Shown here one piece after another: positions 1 to 9,235 of a stretch of DNA of 64,000 bases. The notes under the pieces are model-generated. The model was not told where the DNA came from, ran no database searches, and saw only the letters and a program-made list of their open reading frames with translations. Origin of the DNA: Novosphingobium malaysiense (GTDB lineage Bacteria > Pseudomonadota > Alphaproteobacteria > Sphingomonadales > Sphingomonadaceae); NCBI RefSeq assembly GCF_000802225.1, contig NZ_JTDI01000001.1, positions 496,001-560,000 of the forward strand, given 5' to 3'. Made by a program: the position numbers and the translations under genes. Each line of letters begins with the position of its first letter. The stretch's first letter is position 1.

Positions 1-2
1 GA

Positions 3-1100
3 ACGCGGTGGCCCCATGCCATTCCGGGTGTCGGCTGGTCGCAAGGATCCAATCTCGAATTCATTCAGCATCTCGTCGAGCGCTGGCTGGAGTACGATTG
101 GCGCCACCACGAAGCGAAGCTCAACGCATTCCATCATTGCCGCGCGGAAGTGGACGGACTGGGCCTGCATTTCGTCCACGAACGGGGGGTGGGACCGGCC
201 CCGGTGCCCATTCTGCTGGGGCATGGCTGCTTCAGCAGCTTTTATGAATTTCACCACGTGATCCGCGCGCTGGCCGATCCGGCGAGCTACGGTGGCGATC
301 CTGCCGACGCATTCGACGTGGTTGCGTGGTCGCTGCCGGGGTTCGCCTTCAGCGACAAGCCGGACGAGCGCGGCTGGGGCTGCGGTCGGATGGCGGATGC
401 CGCCCACAGCCTCATGCGCGATGTGCTGGGATATGAGCGCTATGGCGCTGTGGGCGGCAGTTGGGGCGGCACGATCGCCTGGCGGCTATGCACGGAGTAC
501 AAGGATTCCAGCCTCGGCATGTTTCTGACGCAGCCGCCGGCGATGGGCGCCCATCAGGCGCCCGGGCAGCCGCCCCTCACGCCCGCCGAGGAGGAATATA
601 CGCGCAAGGGCGAGGAATTCGAGCTCGAGGAACGCGGCTATTACCGGATCCTGACCACCCGCCCGGAATCTCTGGCATTCGCGTTGGCGGATTCGCCTGC
701 CGGCCTGGCCGGCTGGGTTGCCGAGAAATTGCGGGTCTGGTCGGATTGCCACGGCGAACTCGGCAGCGTCGTGCCGATGGAAGAGATCCTGACCAGCCTG
801 TCGATCACCTGGTTCACCGAGTCCATCGCCTCTAGCCACCGGATCTACTACGAATCCATGCACGGCGACTGGATGCTGGGGCCGGAGGATCGCTTCGACG
901 TGCGCACCGGCGTGCTGAGCTTGCCGGGCGGGTTGCCCTACGAGGCGATACCGGAAGAGACCTGCAGGCGCATTTTCGACAACCTCCAGTACTACAAGGC
1001 AGCCCCTTCCGGTGGACACTGGCCTGCCTGGGAACAACCGGACGTGTTCGTGGAGGCCGTGCGGGACTTTTACCGCCCCATACGCGCCGCTGCGGCCTGA
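3..1100 (+). CDS. EHN-type alpha/beta hydrolase (epoxide hydrolase-like, Ser nucleophile), 5' truncated by window
   Basis: The reading frame is open from the left window edge, so the start codon lies outside; 365 residues are visible. The first ~55 visible residues match the epoxide hydrolase N-terminal (EHN) domain, including YDWRHHEAKLNAF. An alpha/beta hydrolase core follows, with an HG oxyanion segment (HGCFSSFYEF), a nucleophile elbow GGSWGG and a terminal catalytic His in GGHWPAWE. Epoxide hydrolases of this family have GGDWG with a nucleophilic Asp. Here the codon at 459-461 is AGT (Ser), so an esterase, lactonase or C-C hydrolase is at least as likely as an epoxide hydrolase. It is 39 bp upstream of the Gfo/Idh gene and probably in one operon with it. 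Confidence 0.85.
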   Translation, partial: TRWPHAIPGVGWSQGSNLEFIQHLVERWLEYDWRHHEAKLNAFHHCRAEVDGLGLHFVHERGVGPAPVPILLGHGCFSSFYEFHHVIRALADPASYGGDPADAFDVVAWSLPGFAFSDKPDERGWGCGRMADAAHSLMRDVLGYERYGAVGGSWGGTIAWRLCTEYKDSSLGMFLTQPPAMGAHQAPGQPPLTPAEEEYTRKGEEFELEERGYYRILTTRPESLAFALADSPAGLAGWVAEKLRVWSDCHGELGSVVPMEEILTSLSITWFTESIASSHRIYYESMHGDWMLGPEDRFDVRTGVLSLPGGLPYEAIPEETCRRIFDNLQYYKAAPSGGHWPAWEQPDVFVEAVRDFYRPIRAAAA

Positions 1101-1139
1101 AGCGGCCATGCCGACGGCTCTCCAATAGAAAGATCACGC

Positions 1140-2237
1140 ATGCACAAACAGACGATCCCGGCGCTGGTAGTGGGAACAGGCTTTGGATGTCGCACCCAGA
1201 TCCCGGCCCTTCGCGGCGCTGGCTTCGAGGTCGTAGGCCTGATCGGCAGGGACGCGGAAAGGACGGCGCAAAGGGCCGCTGCGAACAGCGTACCGATGAC
1301 GTTCACGGACCTCGAGCAGGCCATCCGCGAGACCGGGGCGGAACTGGTCGCCATCTCGACACCGCCGAACACCCATGGTCCGCTGGCGATGACGGCCTTG
1401 GCCCGAGGCTGCCATGTCCTGTGCGAAAAGCCGTTCGCACGCGATGCCGGCGAGGCGAAGGCGATGCTGGAGGCTGCGCAGAGTGCAGGCACGGTCCATC
1501 TTATCGGAAACGAGTTCCGCTTCATGCCGCAGACCGCGACCATCGCCCGCGCAATTGCCGAGGGCATGATCGGAGAACCGCGACTGGGCAGCTTCGTGTC
1601 GCATTCCGGCTTCGTCTCGGCATTCGAGGACGACATACCAGACTGGTGGTTCGACCCCTGCCAGGGTGGCGGCTGGCTGGGCGCCTCTGGGTCGCATCTC
1701 GTGGACCAGATCCGCTTCTGGCTCGGCGAATTCACGTCTATCAGCGCGACCCTTTCGACCGTTTCCGCTTCGCGAGGCCGAGTGGAGGACTCCTTCTCTG
1801 CCCGTTTCACCCTGGCCAATGGCTTCGAAGGCACGATCCAGCAGTGCGCGGGTGCATTCGGGCCTCCAGCCGACCTCACGCGAATATGCGGTACCCAGGG
1901 AACCATCTGGCTGGACGGCGCCACTGTTCGCCTGGCAGACGGCTCGGGCGAGCGCGAATTGCCGATTCCGCCCGACCTCGCCCTTCCTGTGCCGCCCCCC
2001 TTCAGCGACGACCCGCGCCATTCGCGGCCCGAGTGGCAAGTGATCGCGGCCGCCGAGATCGCGCCCTACGCACAGTTGTGCCGTGTGCTGCGCGCCGCGA
2101 TAACAGGCGAGGGCCCCGTCAGCCCGGTAAAGCCGGCCGACTTCGCGGATGGGGTGGCTCACATGGCGGTACTCGATGCCATCCGCGCCTCGGCCCGCAG
2201 CGCGGGTGCGCGCCAGGAACTGCAACGGGACCCGTGA
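1140..2237 (+). CDS. Gfo/Idh/MocA family NAD(P)-dependent oxidoreductase
   Basis: A 365-residue protein of the usual length for the family. The N-terminal Rossmann segment is VVGTGFGCRTQIPAL (residues 10-24). The catalytic-lysine motif EKP is at 96-98 in HVLCEKPFARDAGEA, and a GGWLGASGSHLVDQIRFW block near 175-192 carries the conserved active-site His. Members oxidise or reduce sugars, inositols and related polyols, and some act on glycosides or aromatic diols; the substrate here is not predictable. It follows the EHN hydrolase in the same direction. The next gene has its own promoter and operator at about 2298-2342, so this is probably the end of a transcription unit starting left of the window. 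Confidence 0.88.
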   Translation: MHKQTIPALVVGTGFGCRTQIPALRGAGFEVVGLIGRDAERTAQRAAANSVPMTFTDLEQAIRETGAELVAISTPPNTHGPLAMTALARGCHVLCEKPFARDAGEAKAMLEAAQSAGTVHLIGNEFRFMPQTATIARAIAEGMIGEPRLGSFVSHSGFVSAFEDDIPDWWFDPCQGGGWLGASGSHLVDQIRFWLGEFTSISATLSTVSASRGRVEDSFSARFTLANGFEGTIQQCAGAFGPPADLTRICGTQGTIWLDGATVRLADGSGERELPIPPDLALPVPPPFSDDPRHSRPEWQVIAAAEIAPYAQLCRVLRAAITGEGPVSPVKPADFADGVAHMAVLDAIRASARSAGARQELQRDP

Positions 2238-2297
2238 GCGCCTCGGTGGGCTTCCCGATCTCGCGAAGGCCGCCCCCCTCGCCCCTGCACACGGGGC

Positions 2298-2342
2298 TTG
2301 TAGCGCCGGCAATCCTCGGATATATAGAAACCAATTGGTTTC
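2298..2342 (+). promoter_or_regulatory. Promoter with operator A1 (GAAACC-N4-GGTTTC) before the ALDH operon
   Basis: TTGTAG (2298-2303) and TATATA (2321-2326), 17 bp apart, form a plausible sigma-70 promoter. The perfect 16-bp palindrome GAAACCAATTGGTTTC (2327-2342) follows immediately and would cover the start site. Four related dyads occur at 9186, 14633, 18766 and 22259, each upstream of a transcription unit. Repressor occupancy is inferred from symmetry, placement and recurrence. Confidence 0.75.
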
Positions 2343-2416
2343 ATAAATGATTCCCCGGCGGCACCGTGTGCCCGAGCGGAGAGGATGCGGACCGCCCGCC
2401 AAGACGGGCTGCCGCA

Positions 2417-3868
2417 ATGGTCGAGAGGATCAAGGTGCGCGAAAGTCTTCAATTCTACATCGATGGGGCATGGGTCGATCCGATCTGGCAAGAAACCCTC
2501 GCGGTCGAGAACCCCGCAATCGAAAAGGTCTGCGGACATGTCGCACTGGGATCCGCCACGGACGTGGACCGTGCAGTCCGCGCGGCGAGGCAGGCCTTTG
2601 GTGGATGGTCGGCTTCCTCCCGCGAAGAGCGCATCGCAGTGCTGCAAAGCATAGCGGAAGAATATCGCAAACGGGCGGATGATCTGGCCGCCGCGGTGAC
2701 CGAGGAGATGGGCGCCCCGGTCTCGCTGGCCCAGAACGCGCAGGTTCCGCTGGCGCTGGCGCATCTGTCGATCACGATCGAGGTCCTGAAGTCCCTGCCC
2801 TTTGCAGAGGACCGGGGCGCAACGCGGGTGGCCAAGGAACCGATTGGTGTCTGCGGCCTGATCACGCCCTGGAACTGGCCGCTAAACCAGATCGCGGTCA
2901 AGGTTTTCCCCGCGATCGCAGCCGGCTGCACAATGGTGCTGAAACCATCCGAAGTCGCCCCCTTTTCGGCGCAGATATTCGCGGAAATCATGGATGCCGC
3001 CGGCCTGCCGCCGGGCGTGTTCAACATGGTGCAGGGCGATGGGCCGGGCGTCGGCGTGGCGCTCAGCAGCCATCCCGATGTGGACATGGTGTCCTTCACC
3101 GGCTCGACCCGGGCGGGCATCGAGATCGCCCGCAATGCTGCACCGACCGTTAAGCGCGTGTGCCAGGAACTTGGCGGCAAGAGCCCGAACATCATACTCG
3201 ATGACGAGGCCTTTGCCGAAGGCGTAAGCAAGGGCATTGCCGCGATGATGGGCAACTCCGGGCAGACCTGCGCCGCCCCCACGCGGATGCTGGTTCCCCA
3301 TACGCGCATGGACGAGGCCATCGCCATCGCCGCCGACGCCGCTTCCGCGATCGTGGTGGGAGATCCCCAAGGCAACGCCCAGATGGGCCCGGTCGTCTCG
3401 CGGGCTCAGTTCGACAAGATCCAGGGCCTGATCAGGAAGGGCATCGAGGAAGGCGCGACACTGGTTAGCGGCGGGCCGGGGCGGCCAGAGGGGCTCGAGA
3501 CGGGCTATTATGTCAAGCCGACCGTCTTCGCCCACGTCGACAACGGGATGGCCATTGCCCGCGAAGAGATCTTCGGTCCGGTCCTGGCGATCCTGGGCTA
3601 CGACAGCGTGGATCAGGCCGTAGGGATCGCCAACGATACCGAATACGGCCTTGCCGCCTATGTGCATGCCCATGACCTCGACAAGGGCCGCGAGATCGCC
3701 GCGCGCCTCAGAGCCGGACTGGTCTCGATCAATCAGGCGTCCGATCTGGCCGGCCCATTCGGTGGCTACAAGCGCAGCGGCAACGGCCGGGAATGGGGCG
3801 CATACGGCATCGACGAGTATCTCGAGACCAAGGCCATCATTGGCTATGCGCCGGAAATGGCCGACTGA
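2417..3868 (+). CDS. NAD(P)-dependent aldehyde dehydrogenase
   Basis: Oxidises an aldehyde to the carboxylate. Starting at ATG 2417 the protein has 483 residues, the normal ALDH length. An in-frame GTG at 2366 would add a poorly conserved 17-residue leader, so it is less likely. The catalytic Glu is E251 in ELGGKSPN and the nucleophilic Cys is C285 in GNSGQTCAAPTR. The PWNWP segment and the C-terminal PFGGYKRSGNGREWG block are typical. It is the first gene of a unit with the zinc alcohol dehydrogenase (79 bp gap) and an SDR, behind operator A1. The natural reading is a linear alcohol to aldehyde to acid oxidation module. Confidence 0.93.
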   Translation: MVERIKVRESLQFYIDGAWVDPIWQETLAVENPAIEKVCGHVALGSATDVDRAVRAARQAFGGWSASSREERIAVLQSIAEEYRKRADDLAAAVTEEMGAPVSLAQNAQVPLALAHLSITIEVLKSLPFAEDRGATRVAKEPIGVCGLITPWNWPLNQIAVKVFPAIAAGCTMVLKPSEVAPFSAQIFAEIMDAAGLPPGVFNMVQGDGPGVGVALSSHPDVDMVSFTGSTRAGIEIARNAAPTVKRVCQELGGKSPNIILDDEAFAEGVSKGIAAMMGNSGQTCAAPTRMLVPHTRMDEAIAIAADAASAIVVGDPQGNAQMGPVVSRAQFDKIQGLIRKGIEEGATLVSGGPGRPEGLETGYYVKPTVFAHVDNGMAIAREEIFGPVLAILGYDSVDQAVGIANDTEYGLAAYVHAHDLDKGREIAARLRAGLVSINQASDLAGPFGGYKRSGNGREWGAYGIDEYLETKAIIGYAPEMAD

Positions 3869-3947
3869 GCATCCCGCGCTGCCTGGCGCGATGAAAGATG
3901 ACAAATCCAACAAGCCGACAAGGGCAAAACATTCGAGAGGAGCCGGC

Positions 3948-5033
3948 ATGAAAGCCGCCATATTCCGTGAAGTGGGAAAGCCGCTCACCATCGAGGACGT
4001 CGAGATCGGCGAGATGCGCGCGAATGAAGTCCGCATACGGGTCGCCGCGAGCGGGCTTTGCCACAGCGACTACCACATCATCGCCGGCGACATACCGTGC
4101 CCTGTGCCCGTACTGCTCGGGCACGAGGCCTCGGGCATCGTCGAAGCGGTGGGCGAGAACGTCCAGCACTTCCGCCCGGGAGACCGCGTCGTCTCCTGCC
4201 TGTCCGGCTATTGCGGCGAATGCGGCGAATGCCAGACAGGCCACTCCAACCGCTGCGACAACAAGCCGATCCGCCCCGCGATAGCGGGCGAGGCGCGCAT
4301 AACCGCGAAAGGAGAGCCGATCTACCAACTCGGCGAACTGGGCGGCTTTGCGGAGGAAATGCTGGTTGATGCTCGATCGCTGGTGAAGCTGCCCGATGCC
4401 ATGCCGCTCGATCTCGCCGCGCTGCTCGGCTGTGCAGTGCTCACCGGCGTCGGCGCCGCGACCAACCGGGTGAACATTCGGGCTGGAGAAAGCGTGGCGG
4501 TCATTGGCTGCGGGGGTGTTGGCCTGAACGCCATACAGGGCGCCAAGCTTGCTGGCGCCGGTCGCATCATCGCCATCGATCTCAATCCGGCGAAGCTTGA
4601 ACTGGCGCGACAGTTCGGCGCCACCGAAGTGATCCACGGCAGTGCCGAGGCTGCGGAAGAGGTCCTCGAGCTTACCGGCGGCGGCGTCGACTTCGCCTTC
4701 GAGGTGGTCGGCCTTCCCGCTACCATCCGCCAGGCCGTGACGATGCTTCGCAAGGGCGGAACCGCCGTCCTCGTCGGTGTCACCAAGTTCGGAACCGACC
4801 TCGCAATGCCAGCCGGTCCCTTCATTCAGAAAGAGATCAATGTGGTCGGCTCGCTGCTGGGCTCGGTGCCCTTCCAGATCGCCATTCCCCGCCTTGCCGA
4901 TCTCTATTTGCAAGGCGCGCTCAAACTCGAGCCTCTGGTCTCGCAAAAGATCGCGCTGGAAGACATCAACCGAGGCTACGACCAGCTCGCAGCCGGAGAA
5001 ATAGCCCGGAGCATCATCACCTTCGACACGTAA
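3948..5033 (+). CDS. Zinc-dependent alcohol dehydrogenase (class III-like MDR)
   Basis: A 361-residue medium-chain dehydrogenase. Catalytic zinc ligands are visible as C38 and H59-E60 (GHEASG), with a further Cys in LLGCAVLTGVG. Four structural-zinc cysteines are at C89, C92, C95 and C103 (YCGECGECQTGHSNRC). The Rossmann motif GCGGVG is followed by an acidic residue (IDLNP), which favours NAD. The chosen ATG follows GAGAGGAG-like purine-rich sequence at 3935-3943. The overall pattern resembles class III/benzyl-alcohol-type enzymes. In an operon with ALDH upstream and an SDR downstream, it probably supplies the aldehyde that the ALDH oxidises. Confidence 0.92.
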   Translation: MKAAIFREVGKPLTIEDVEIGEMRANEVRIRVAASGLCHSDYHIIAGDIPCPVPVLLGHEASGIVEAVGENVQHFRPGDRVVSCLSGYCGECGECQTGHSNRCDNKPIRPAIAGEARITAKGEPIYQLGELGGFAEEMLVDARSLVKLPDAMPLDLAALLGCAVLTGVGAATNRVNIRAGESVAVIGCGGVGLNAIQGAKLAGAGRIIAIDLNPAKLELARQFGATEVIHGSAEAAEEVLELTGGGVDFAFEVVGLPATIRQAVTMLRKGGTAVLVGVTKFGTDLAMPAGPFIQKEINVVGSLLGSVPFQIAIPRLADLYLQGALKLEPLVSQKIALEDINRGYDQLAAGEIARSIITFDT

Positions 5034-5111
5034 CGCCCTGCGCATCGCAGAGCGAACGCAGGAAGGGCTTGCACGATTTACCGGGCCTCGGGCCGTGGAG
5101 GGAGCGAAGGG

Positions 5112-5885
5112 ATGAACGAATTGCAGGCCACGAGCCTATTCCGGCTCGACGACAAGACAGCCATCGTCACCGGGGCGGGCTCCGGCATCGGACGCGCGAT
5201 AGCCCTGCTCTATGCGGCCGCAGGAGCCGGTGTCGTGGCCGCTGATCTCGATTCGACGGCTGCCGAGGAAACCGTTGCGCGGATCGTGCGGGGTGGCGGA
5301 CGGGCCCATGCCGTGACGGTCGACGTCGCCGCGCCCGAAGGCATTGAAGGCGCCGTGACAGCCGCCGTCGAAACATTCGGCGCGCTCGATGTGCTCGTGA
5401 ACAACGCGGGCATCTATCCGCTGGGCGAACGGCTGCCCGGCATCGACTGGGAAACATACGAGCGGACATACGCCGTCAACGTCTTCGGCGCCCTTCGCTG
5501 CATATCCGCTTCAGCGGGACGGATGCGCCCCGGAGGCGCGATCATCAACATCTCATCGATGGAGTCGCTCAGCCTGAGCGGGCCGGGCAATGCCCACTAC
5601 AGTTCCGCCAAGGCGGCGCTCAACGGCCTGACGCGGGCAGCGGCCGTGGATCTGGGGCCGCAGGGCATTCGCGTGAACGCGATCCTGCCCGGGCTGGTAA
5701 AGACCGAGGGGACGAGCGGCGCGCCTCAGCCCCTGTTTGACAATATCGCCGCAAAGGCGCCGAGCGGAAGGGTAGGCGAGCCCCTCGATATAGCCGGCGC
5801 CGCCCTGTTCCTGGCATGCCCGGCAGCGAGCTATGTGAACGGTCATTGCCTTCTGGTCGACGGCGGCATCACCATCTCGCGCTAA
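5112..5885 (+). CDS. SDR family oxidoreductase
   Basis: A 257-residue classical short-chain dehydrogenase. It has the cofactor motif TGAGSGIG (residues 20-27), VNNAG (96-100), catalytic Ser 148/149 in NISSMES, and Y163-x3-K167 (AHYSSAKAAL). The acidic residue after beta2 (ADLDS) predicts NAD(H) preference. It is third in the ALDH-ADH-SDR unit behind operator A1. Its stop overlaps by 4 bp the end of the convergent NTF2-like gene, and no terminator was seen between them. Substrate unknown; a secondary alcohol/ketone interconversion is likely. Confidence 0.92.
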   Translation: MNELQATSLFRLDDKTAIVTGAGSGIGRAIALLYAAAGAGVVAADLDSTAAEETVARIVRGGGRAHAVTVDVAAPEGIEGAVTAAVETFGALDVLVNNAGIYPLGERLPGIDWETYERTYAVNVFGALRCISASAGRMRPGGAIINISSMESLSLSGPGNAHYSSAKAALNGLTRAAAVDLGPQGIRVNAILPGLVKTEGTSGAPQPLFDNIAAKAPSGRVGEPLDIAGAALFLACPAASYVNGHCLLVDGGITISR

Positions 5886-6385
5886 CCTGCGCCCTCCGGC
5901 TCGCCGCGGGATGGCGGCGCGAAGGCGTCGGGCGTTCCCAGGACGATGAAGATGTTCTCGTCCTGGCGGCAGATTTTCCAGGCCTCTCCATCGAAAACGG
6001 TCTGGAAGTCGAAGCGCCCCAGCGATTCCTCGAACAGATGCGCGCGGTCGCCATTGCCGACATGATGCGCGCGCAGATAGCACGATGCTGTTGCGCGACG
6101 CCCGTCGCCTGCCAGGTCCACGACGTAATTCGAGAGCATGTGATGCGTGGCCGACAACCCGCGCCAGATCTCCTGCAGCGTCGACAGAATTGTCTCGCGT
6201 CCGGCCATGACCATGAAGTCCTCCTCCGGGCGAACCGCGTTCTCCAGGTACTGGCGCGCGTGGAATCTGGCGTCCTCGGTGTAGAGCGAAGCAAGCAGGT
6301 CCCAGTCCCGGCTATCGAGGGCATGGGCAAATCTGTTCATCAGATCGACGTTGGCCTGATGGTCTTCGAAAGCCCTTTGCGGCAA
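5882..6385 (-). CDS. Nuclear transport factor 2-like (SnoaL-type) protein
   Basis: A 167-residue single-domain protein with the cone-fold pattern of SnoaL/NTF2-like proteins: an N-terminal LMNRFAHALDSRDWDLLASLYTED helix pair, then HARQYL, then THHMLSNYVVDLAGD and a C-terminal sheet. Such proteins include hydratases, isomerases, hydroxysteroid isomerase-like enzymes and ring-hydroxylase beta-like subunits, so function cannot be assigned from fold. It is the last gene of the BVMO-SDR-NTF2 unit (45 bp gap). Two other NTF2-like genes occur in the cluster (17130 and 58199). Confidence 0.82.
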   Translation of the reverse strand: MPQRAFEDHQANVDLMNRFAHALDSRDWDLLASLYTEDARFHARQYLENAVRPEEDFMVMAGRETILSTLQEIWRGLSATHHMLSNYVVDLAGDGRRATASCYLRAHHVGNGDRAHLFEESLGRFDFQTVFDGEAWKICRQDENIFIVLGTPDAFAPPSRGEPEGAG

Positions 6386-6430
6386 TGCTTCTCTCCTCCT
6401 GCAGTCCGTATGGCCCGATCCCGTACGCGT

Positions 6431-7189
6431 TCAGGGGCGCATGCTCGCGCCGCCATCAACGCTGATCACCTGCCCCGTCACGTAGCGACCGTCGTCCGAC
6501 ATCAGCAGGGCCCCCATGGCCGCTATGTCGGCCGGCGAACCGAGATGGCGGATCGCGGTCTGCGCCTCGAATGCCTTTACCACATCGGCCGGCATCACCT
6601 CGTCGAAGCGCTGATGGGCGATGACGCCGGGAGCGATGACGTTGGCCCGTATGCCCCGGGGACCGAACGTTTGCGCCACATGGCGCATGAGGGCATGGAT
6701 CGCAGTCTTGCTCATGGCATAGGCCACACGGACCGTCTCGCCCATGAAGGCTGCGTTCGAACTGGTGTAGACGATGGCTCCGCCGCCGCGCTCCAGCATG
6801 GCAGGCACTGCGTGGCGCGTGCACAGGAGAAACCCGCGCGTGTTGACGCGCATGACGTCGTCGAAGACGTCCAGCGGCAGGCCTAACACGTCATCGCTGC
6901 TCTCGCCGTCGCGAAAGCTCGCGTAATTTGCGTGGAATCCGTCGAGGCCACCGAAACGCGCAACGGCCAGGTCGACAACGGCCTTGATCGATGCCTCGTC
7001 GGAGCCGTCGAGGTGGGTCGCGACGATTGTCCCTCCCGTCCCGGCAATCTCCGCCGCCGCCGCATCGGCCGCAGCAGCATCGATGTCTCCCAGGACCACC
7101 GCAGCACCTTCGTCTGCATAACGCCGCGCCAGTCCGTTACCGATGCCGCCTGCACCGGCAACGACGACGACCTTGTCCTTCAACCTCAT
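6431..7189 (-). CDS. SDR family oxidoreductase
   Basis: A 252-residue classical SDR with AGAGGIG (11-17), an acidic beta2 end (GDID, NAD-type), Ser in YTSSNAA (about 143) and Y157-x3-K161 (AYAMSK). The usual NNAG is replaced by HANYA (about 87-90), a mild deviation that keeps an Asn. It lies 20 bp downstream of the BVMO and should be co-transcribed with it. A sensible but unproven role is making the ketone that the BVMO uses, or oxidising the alcohol released after lactone opening. Confidence 0.9.
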   Translation of the reverse strand: MRLKDKVVVVAGAGGIGNGLARRYADEGAAVVLGDIDAAAADAAAAEIAGTGGTIVATHLDGSDEASIKAVVDLAVARFGGLDGFHANYASFRDGESSDDVLGLPLDVFDDVMRVNTRGFLLCTRHAVPAMLERGGGAIVYTSSNAAFMGETVRVAYAMSKTAIHALMRHVAQTFGPRGIRANVIAPGVIAHQRFDEVMPADVVKAFEAQTAIRHLGSPADIAAMGALLMSDDGRYVTGQVISVDGGASMRP

Positions 7190-7209
7190 ATCGCTCTCCC
7201 TACAAGCGG

Positions 7210-9018
7210 CTACGCCAATTCCAGCCCTTCGAAGACGCCCGTTCTGTGCTGCTCGTCCAGCTTCGCCGCGAAATCGATGAAGGAGCCCGTATAAGACCCG
7301 TTGCGCGCGGCCTTCAGCGAATATTCGCCCTCATTATTGTAGTAACCCGGCGTGCAGTTCTGGAAATATTGCTGGCGGCTCTCGTTCATTGCGACGACCT
7401 GGTCCACCCACTCGTCCTGGGCCTGCTGCGTCGGCTCGACCGTTTCGATGCCGGTATCGAGGCAATGCCTGACGAGGTGGGCGAGATGGTTGGTCACCAC
7501 GTCCAGCATGTGCACGAAATTGGCCGTCTGCGGCTGCTGCGAGTTGCAGATGACGAAGCGGTTCGGGAAGTCACGGCTGTGGACGCCGTAGAGGCTGAGC
7601 ACACCGTCCTTCCAGGCCTCGCTTTGGGTCACACCGTTCCGCCCGTATGTCTCGAAACCGCTGCCGACCTTGTGCTCTGTCAGCCATTCGAAGCCTGTGG
7701 CGAATATCAGGCAGTCGAGTTCATAGTGGCGGCCATCGACCACGGCGCCGGTTTCGGTGATGCGCTCGACGCCCTTGCCCTTGGTATCGACCAGCGTGGC
7801 GTTGGATCGGTTGAACGTCTGCAGATACTCGTCGCTGAAACCCAGCCTTTTGCACATCAGGCCATAGTAGGGCTTGAGCGCCTCGGCCGTGTCCTTGTCT
7901 TCCACGAGTTCGTCGATTGCGCGGCGGATCTGCTCCATCTTCCTGAAATCGTTCAGGTCCATCACGTCGGCGACCTTGTCCGGTGGGACATCGAGATTGT
8001 CGAACAGCAGGCGGAATGTCTTGGTCCACCCATCCTGGATCATGTCCTTGTCGACATGGATGCCGCTGATGATGGACGTGAAGTTCTCGACCCTTTCCTG
8101 CTGCCAGCCCGGCTGTAAGTCGCTTGCCCATTGCGGATCGGTGGGACGGTTCTCCCGCGGCTGGATCGAGGACGGCGTCCGCTGGAACACGTAGAGGTGC
8201 TTCGCCCACTTCCCCAGGTGCGGCACGCACTGGATCGCCGTCGATCCCGTGCCGATGATGCCGACGCGTTTGTCCGCGAGCCTGGTCAGCCCGCCCCGCG
8301 CGTCGCCGCCGGTATACTCGTAGTCCCAGCGACTGGTGTGAAAGGCATGGCCCTTGAAGGTGTCGAGACCGGGCACCCCGGGTAGCTTGGCCTGGTTCAA
8401 TGGACCGGTCGACATCGCCACGAAGCGGGCACTGATCCTGTCGCCCCGGTTGGTGGTGACGATCCAGCGTCTGCGCGCCTCTTCCCATCGCATCTCGGTC
8501 ACCTTGGTCCGAAACAGGGCCTTGGCGTACAAATCGAAATGCCGGGCGATGTCCTGGCAATGCTGGAAGATCTCCGGCCCGGATGCGTAACGCATAGACG
8601 GAATCTTCCCGAGCTCCTCCAGCATCGGCATGTAGATGTAGGATTCGATGTCGCAAGCGACGCCGGGGTAGCGGTTCCAGTACCAGGTGCCGCCGAAATC
8701 GCTGGCGTTCTCGACGATCAGGAAGTCGTCGATCCCCATCTCCCGCAGCCGCCGGCCCATCAGCAGTCCGCCGAATCCGCCGCCCACCATCAGCACATCG
8801 ACGTCGGTGACCCTCGCGTCGCGCTGCAGATCGCCTTCGGCATACGGGTCTTCGACGAATTTCCCGAACTTGCCCGCGGCCGCGCCGGGACGGATGTACT
8901 GATCGGCCCCGTCTCGCCGCAAGCGCCGGTCTCGTTCCTCCAGGTATTTCCGCCGCAAGGCGTCGCGATCGATTTCGATGTCAGCAAGCGGATCGTTCTT
9001 GCTGCTTTGGCTATCCAT
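7210..9018 (-). CDS. Flavin-containing Baeyer-Villiger monooxygenase
   Basis: Inserts oxygen next to a ketone to give an ester or lactone, using FAD and NADPH. The protein has 602 residues from the ATG at 9018; a longer frame upstream is low in conservation. Motifs: FAD-binding GGGFGG at 79-84 followed by E103, the GGTWYWNRYPGVACD block, the BVMO fingerprint FKGHAFHTSRWD at 221-232 (F-x-G-x3-H-x3-W-D), and NADPH-binding GTGSTA at 256-261. The ~70-residue N-terminal extension before the first Rossmann fold is seen in larger BVMOs acting on bulky cyclic ketones. It is divergent from the P450 at 9513, with operator A2 between them. Confidence 0.95.
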   Translation of the reverse strand: MDSQSSKNDPLADIEIDRDALRRKYLEERDRRLRRDGADQYIRPGAAAGKFGKFVEDPYAEGDLQRDARVTDVDVLMVGGGFGGLLMGRRLREMGIDDFLIVENASDFGGTWYWNRYPGVACDIESYIYMPMLEELGKIPSMRYASGPEIFQHCQDIARHFDLYAKALFRTKVTEMRWEEARRRWIVTTNRGDRISARFVAMSTGPLNQAKLPGVPGLDTFKGHAFHTSRWDYEYTGGDARGGLTRLADKRVGIIGTGSTAIQCVPHLGKWAKHLYVFQRTPSSIQPRENRPTDPQWASDLQPGWQQERVENFTSIISGIHVDKDMIQDGWTKTFRLLFDNLDVPPDKVADVMDLNDFRKMEQIRRAIDELVEDKDTAEALKPYYGLMCKRLGFSDEYLQTFNRSNATLVDTKGKGVERITETGAVVDGRHYELDCLIFATGFEWLTEHKVGSGFETYGRNGVTQSEAWKDGVLSLYGVHSRDFPNRFVICNSQQPQTANFVHMLDVVTNHLAHLVRHCLDTGIETVEPTQQAQDEWVDQVVAMNESRQQYFQNCTPGYYNNEGEYSLKAARNGSYTGSFIDFAAKLDEQHRTGVFEGLELA

Positions 9019-9154
9019 ACGTTCATCCCATCCCGGTTCGCATGCCGACTTTTCGGCCTGCGTTCTTCCGTGCACCCCGCCTGCCCCGGCCATCGGACGG
9101 TACCGGCAAATCCGCCACCCAATCTAGCTTGCACGATGGTGCAGTAGGTTGGGC

Positions 9155-9201
9155 TTGCACATGCCTCGCTCCTCGGCTACTTAACGAGACCCATTGGTTT
9201 C
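9155..9201. promoter_or_regulatory. Divergent control region with operator A2
   Basis: The 16-bp dyad at 9186-9201 (GAGACCCATTGGTTTC) differs at two positions from the perfect A1 palindrome and is followed by the same CATAAAT. TTGCAC (9155-9160) and CTTAAC (9180-9185) or TACTTA (9178-9183) are candidate -35 and -10 boxes for the rightward unit. The site lies between the BVMO (-) and P450 (+) units and could control both. Confidence 0.6.
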
Positions 9202-9235
9202 ATAAATAGCTTGTCCACACGGCGCAAGGAAAAAC

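Noticed and set aside
1134..2417. 427-codon minus-strand frame over the Gfo/Idh gene
   Set aside because: The plus strand holds the EKP and Rossmann motifs; the minus frame has none and would cover the A1 promoter.
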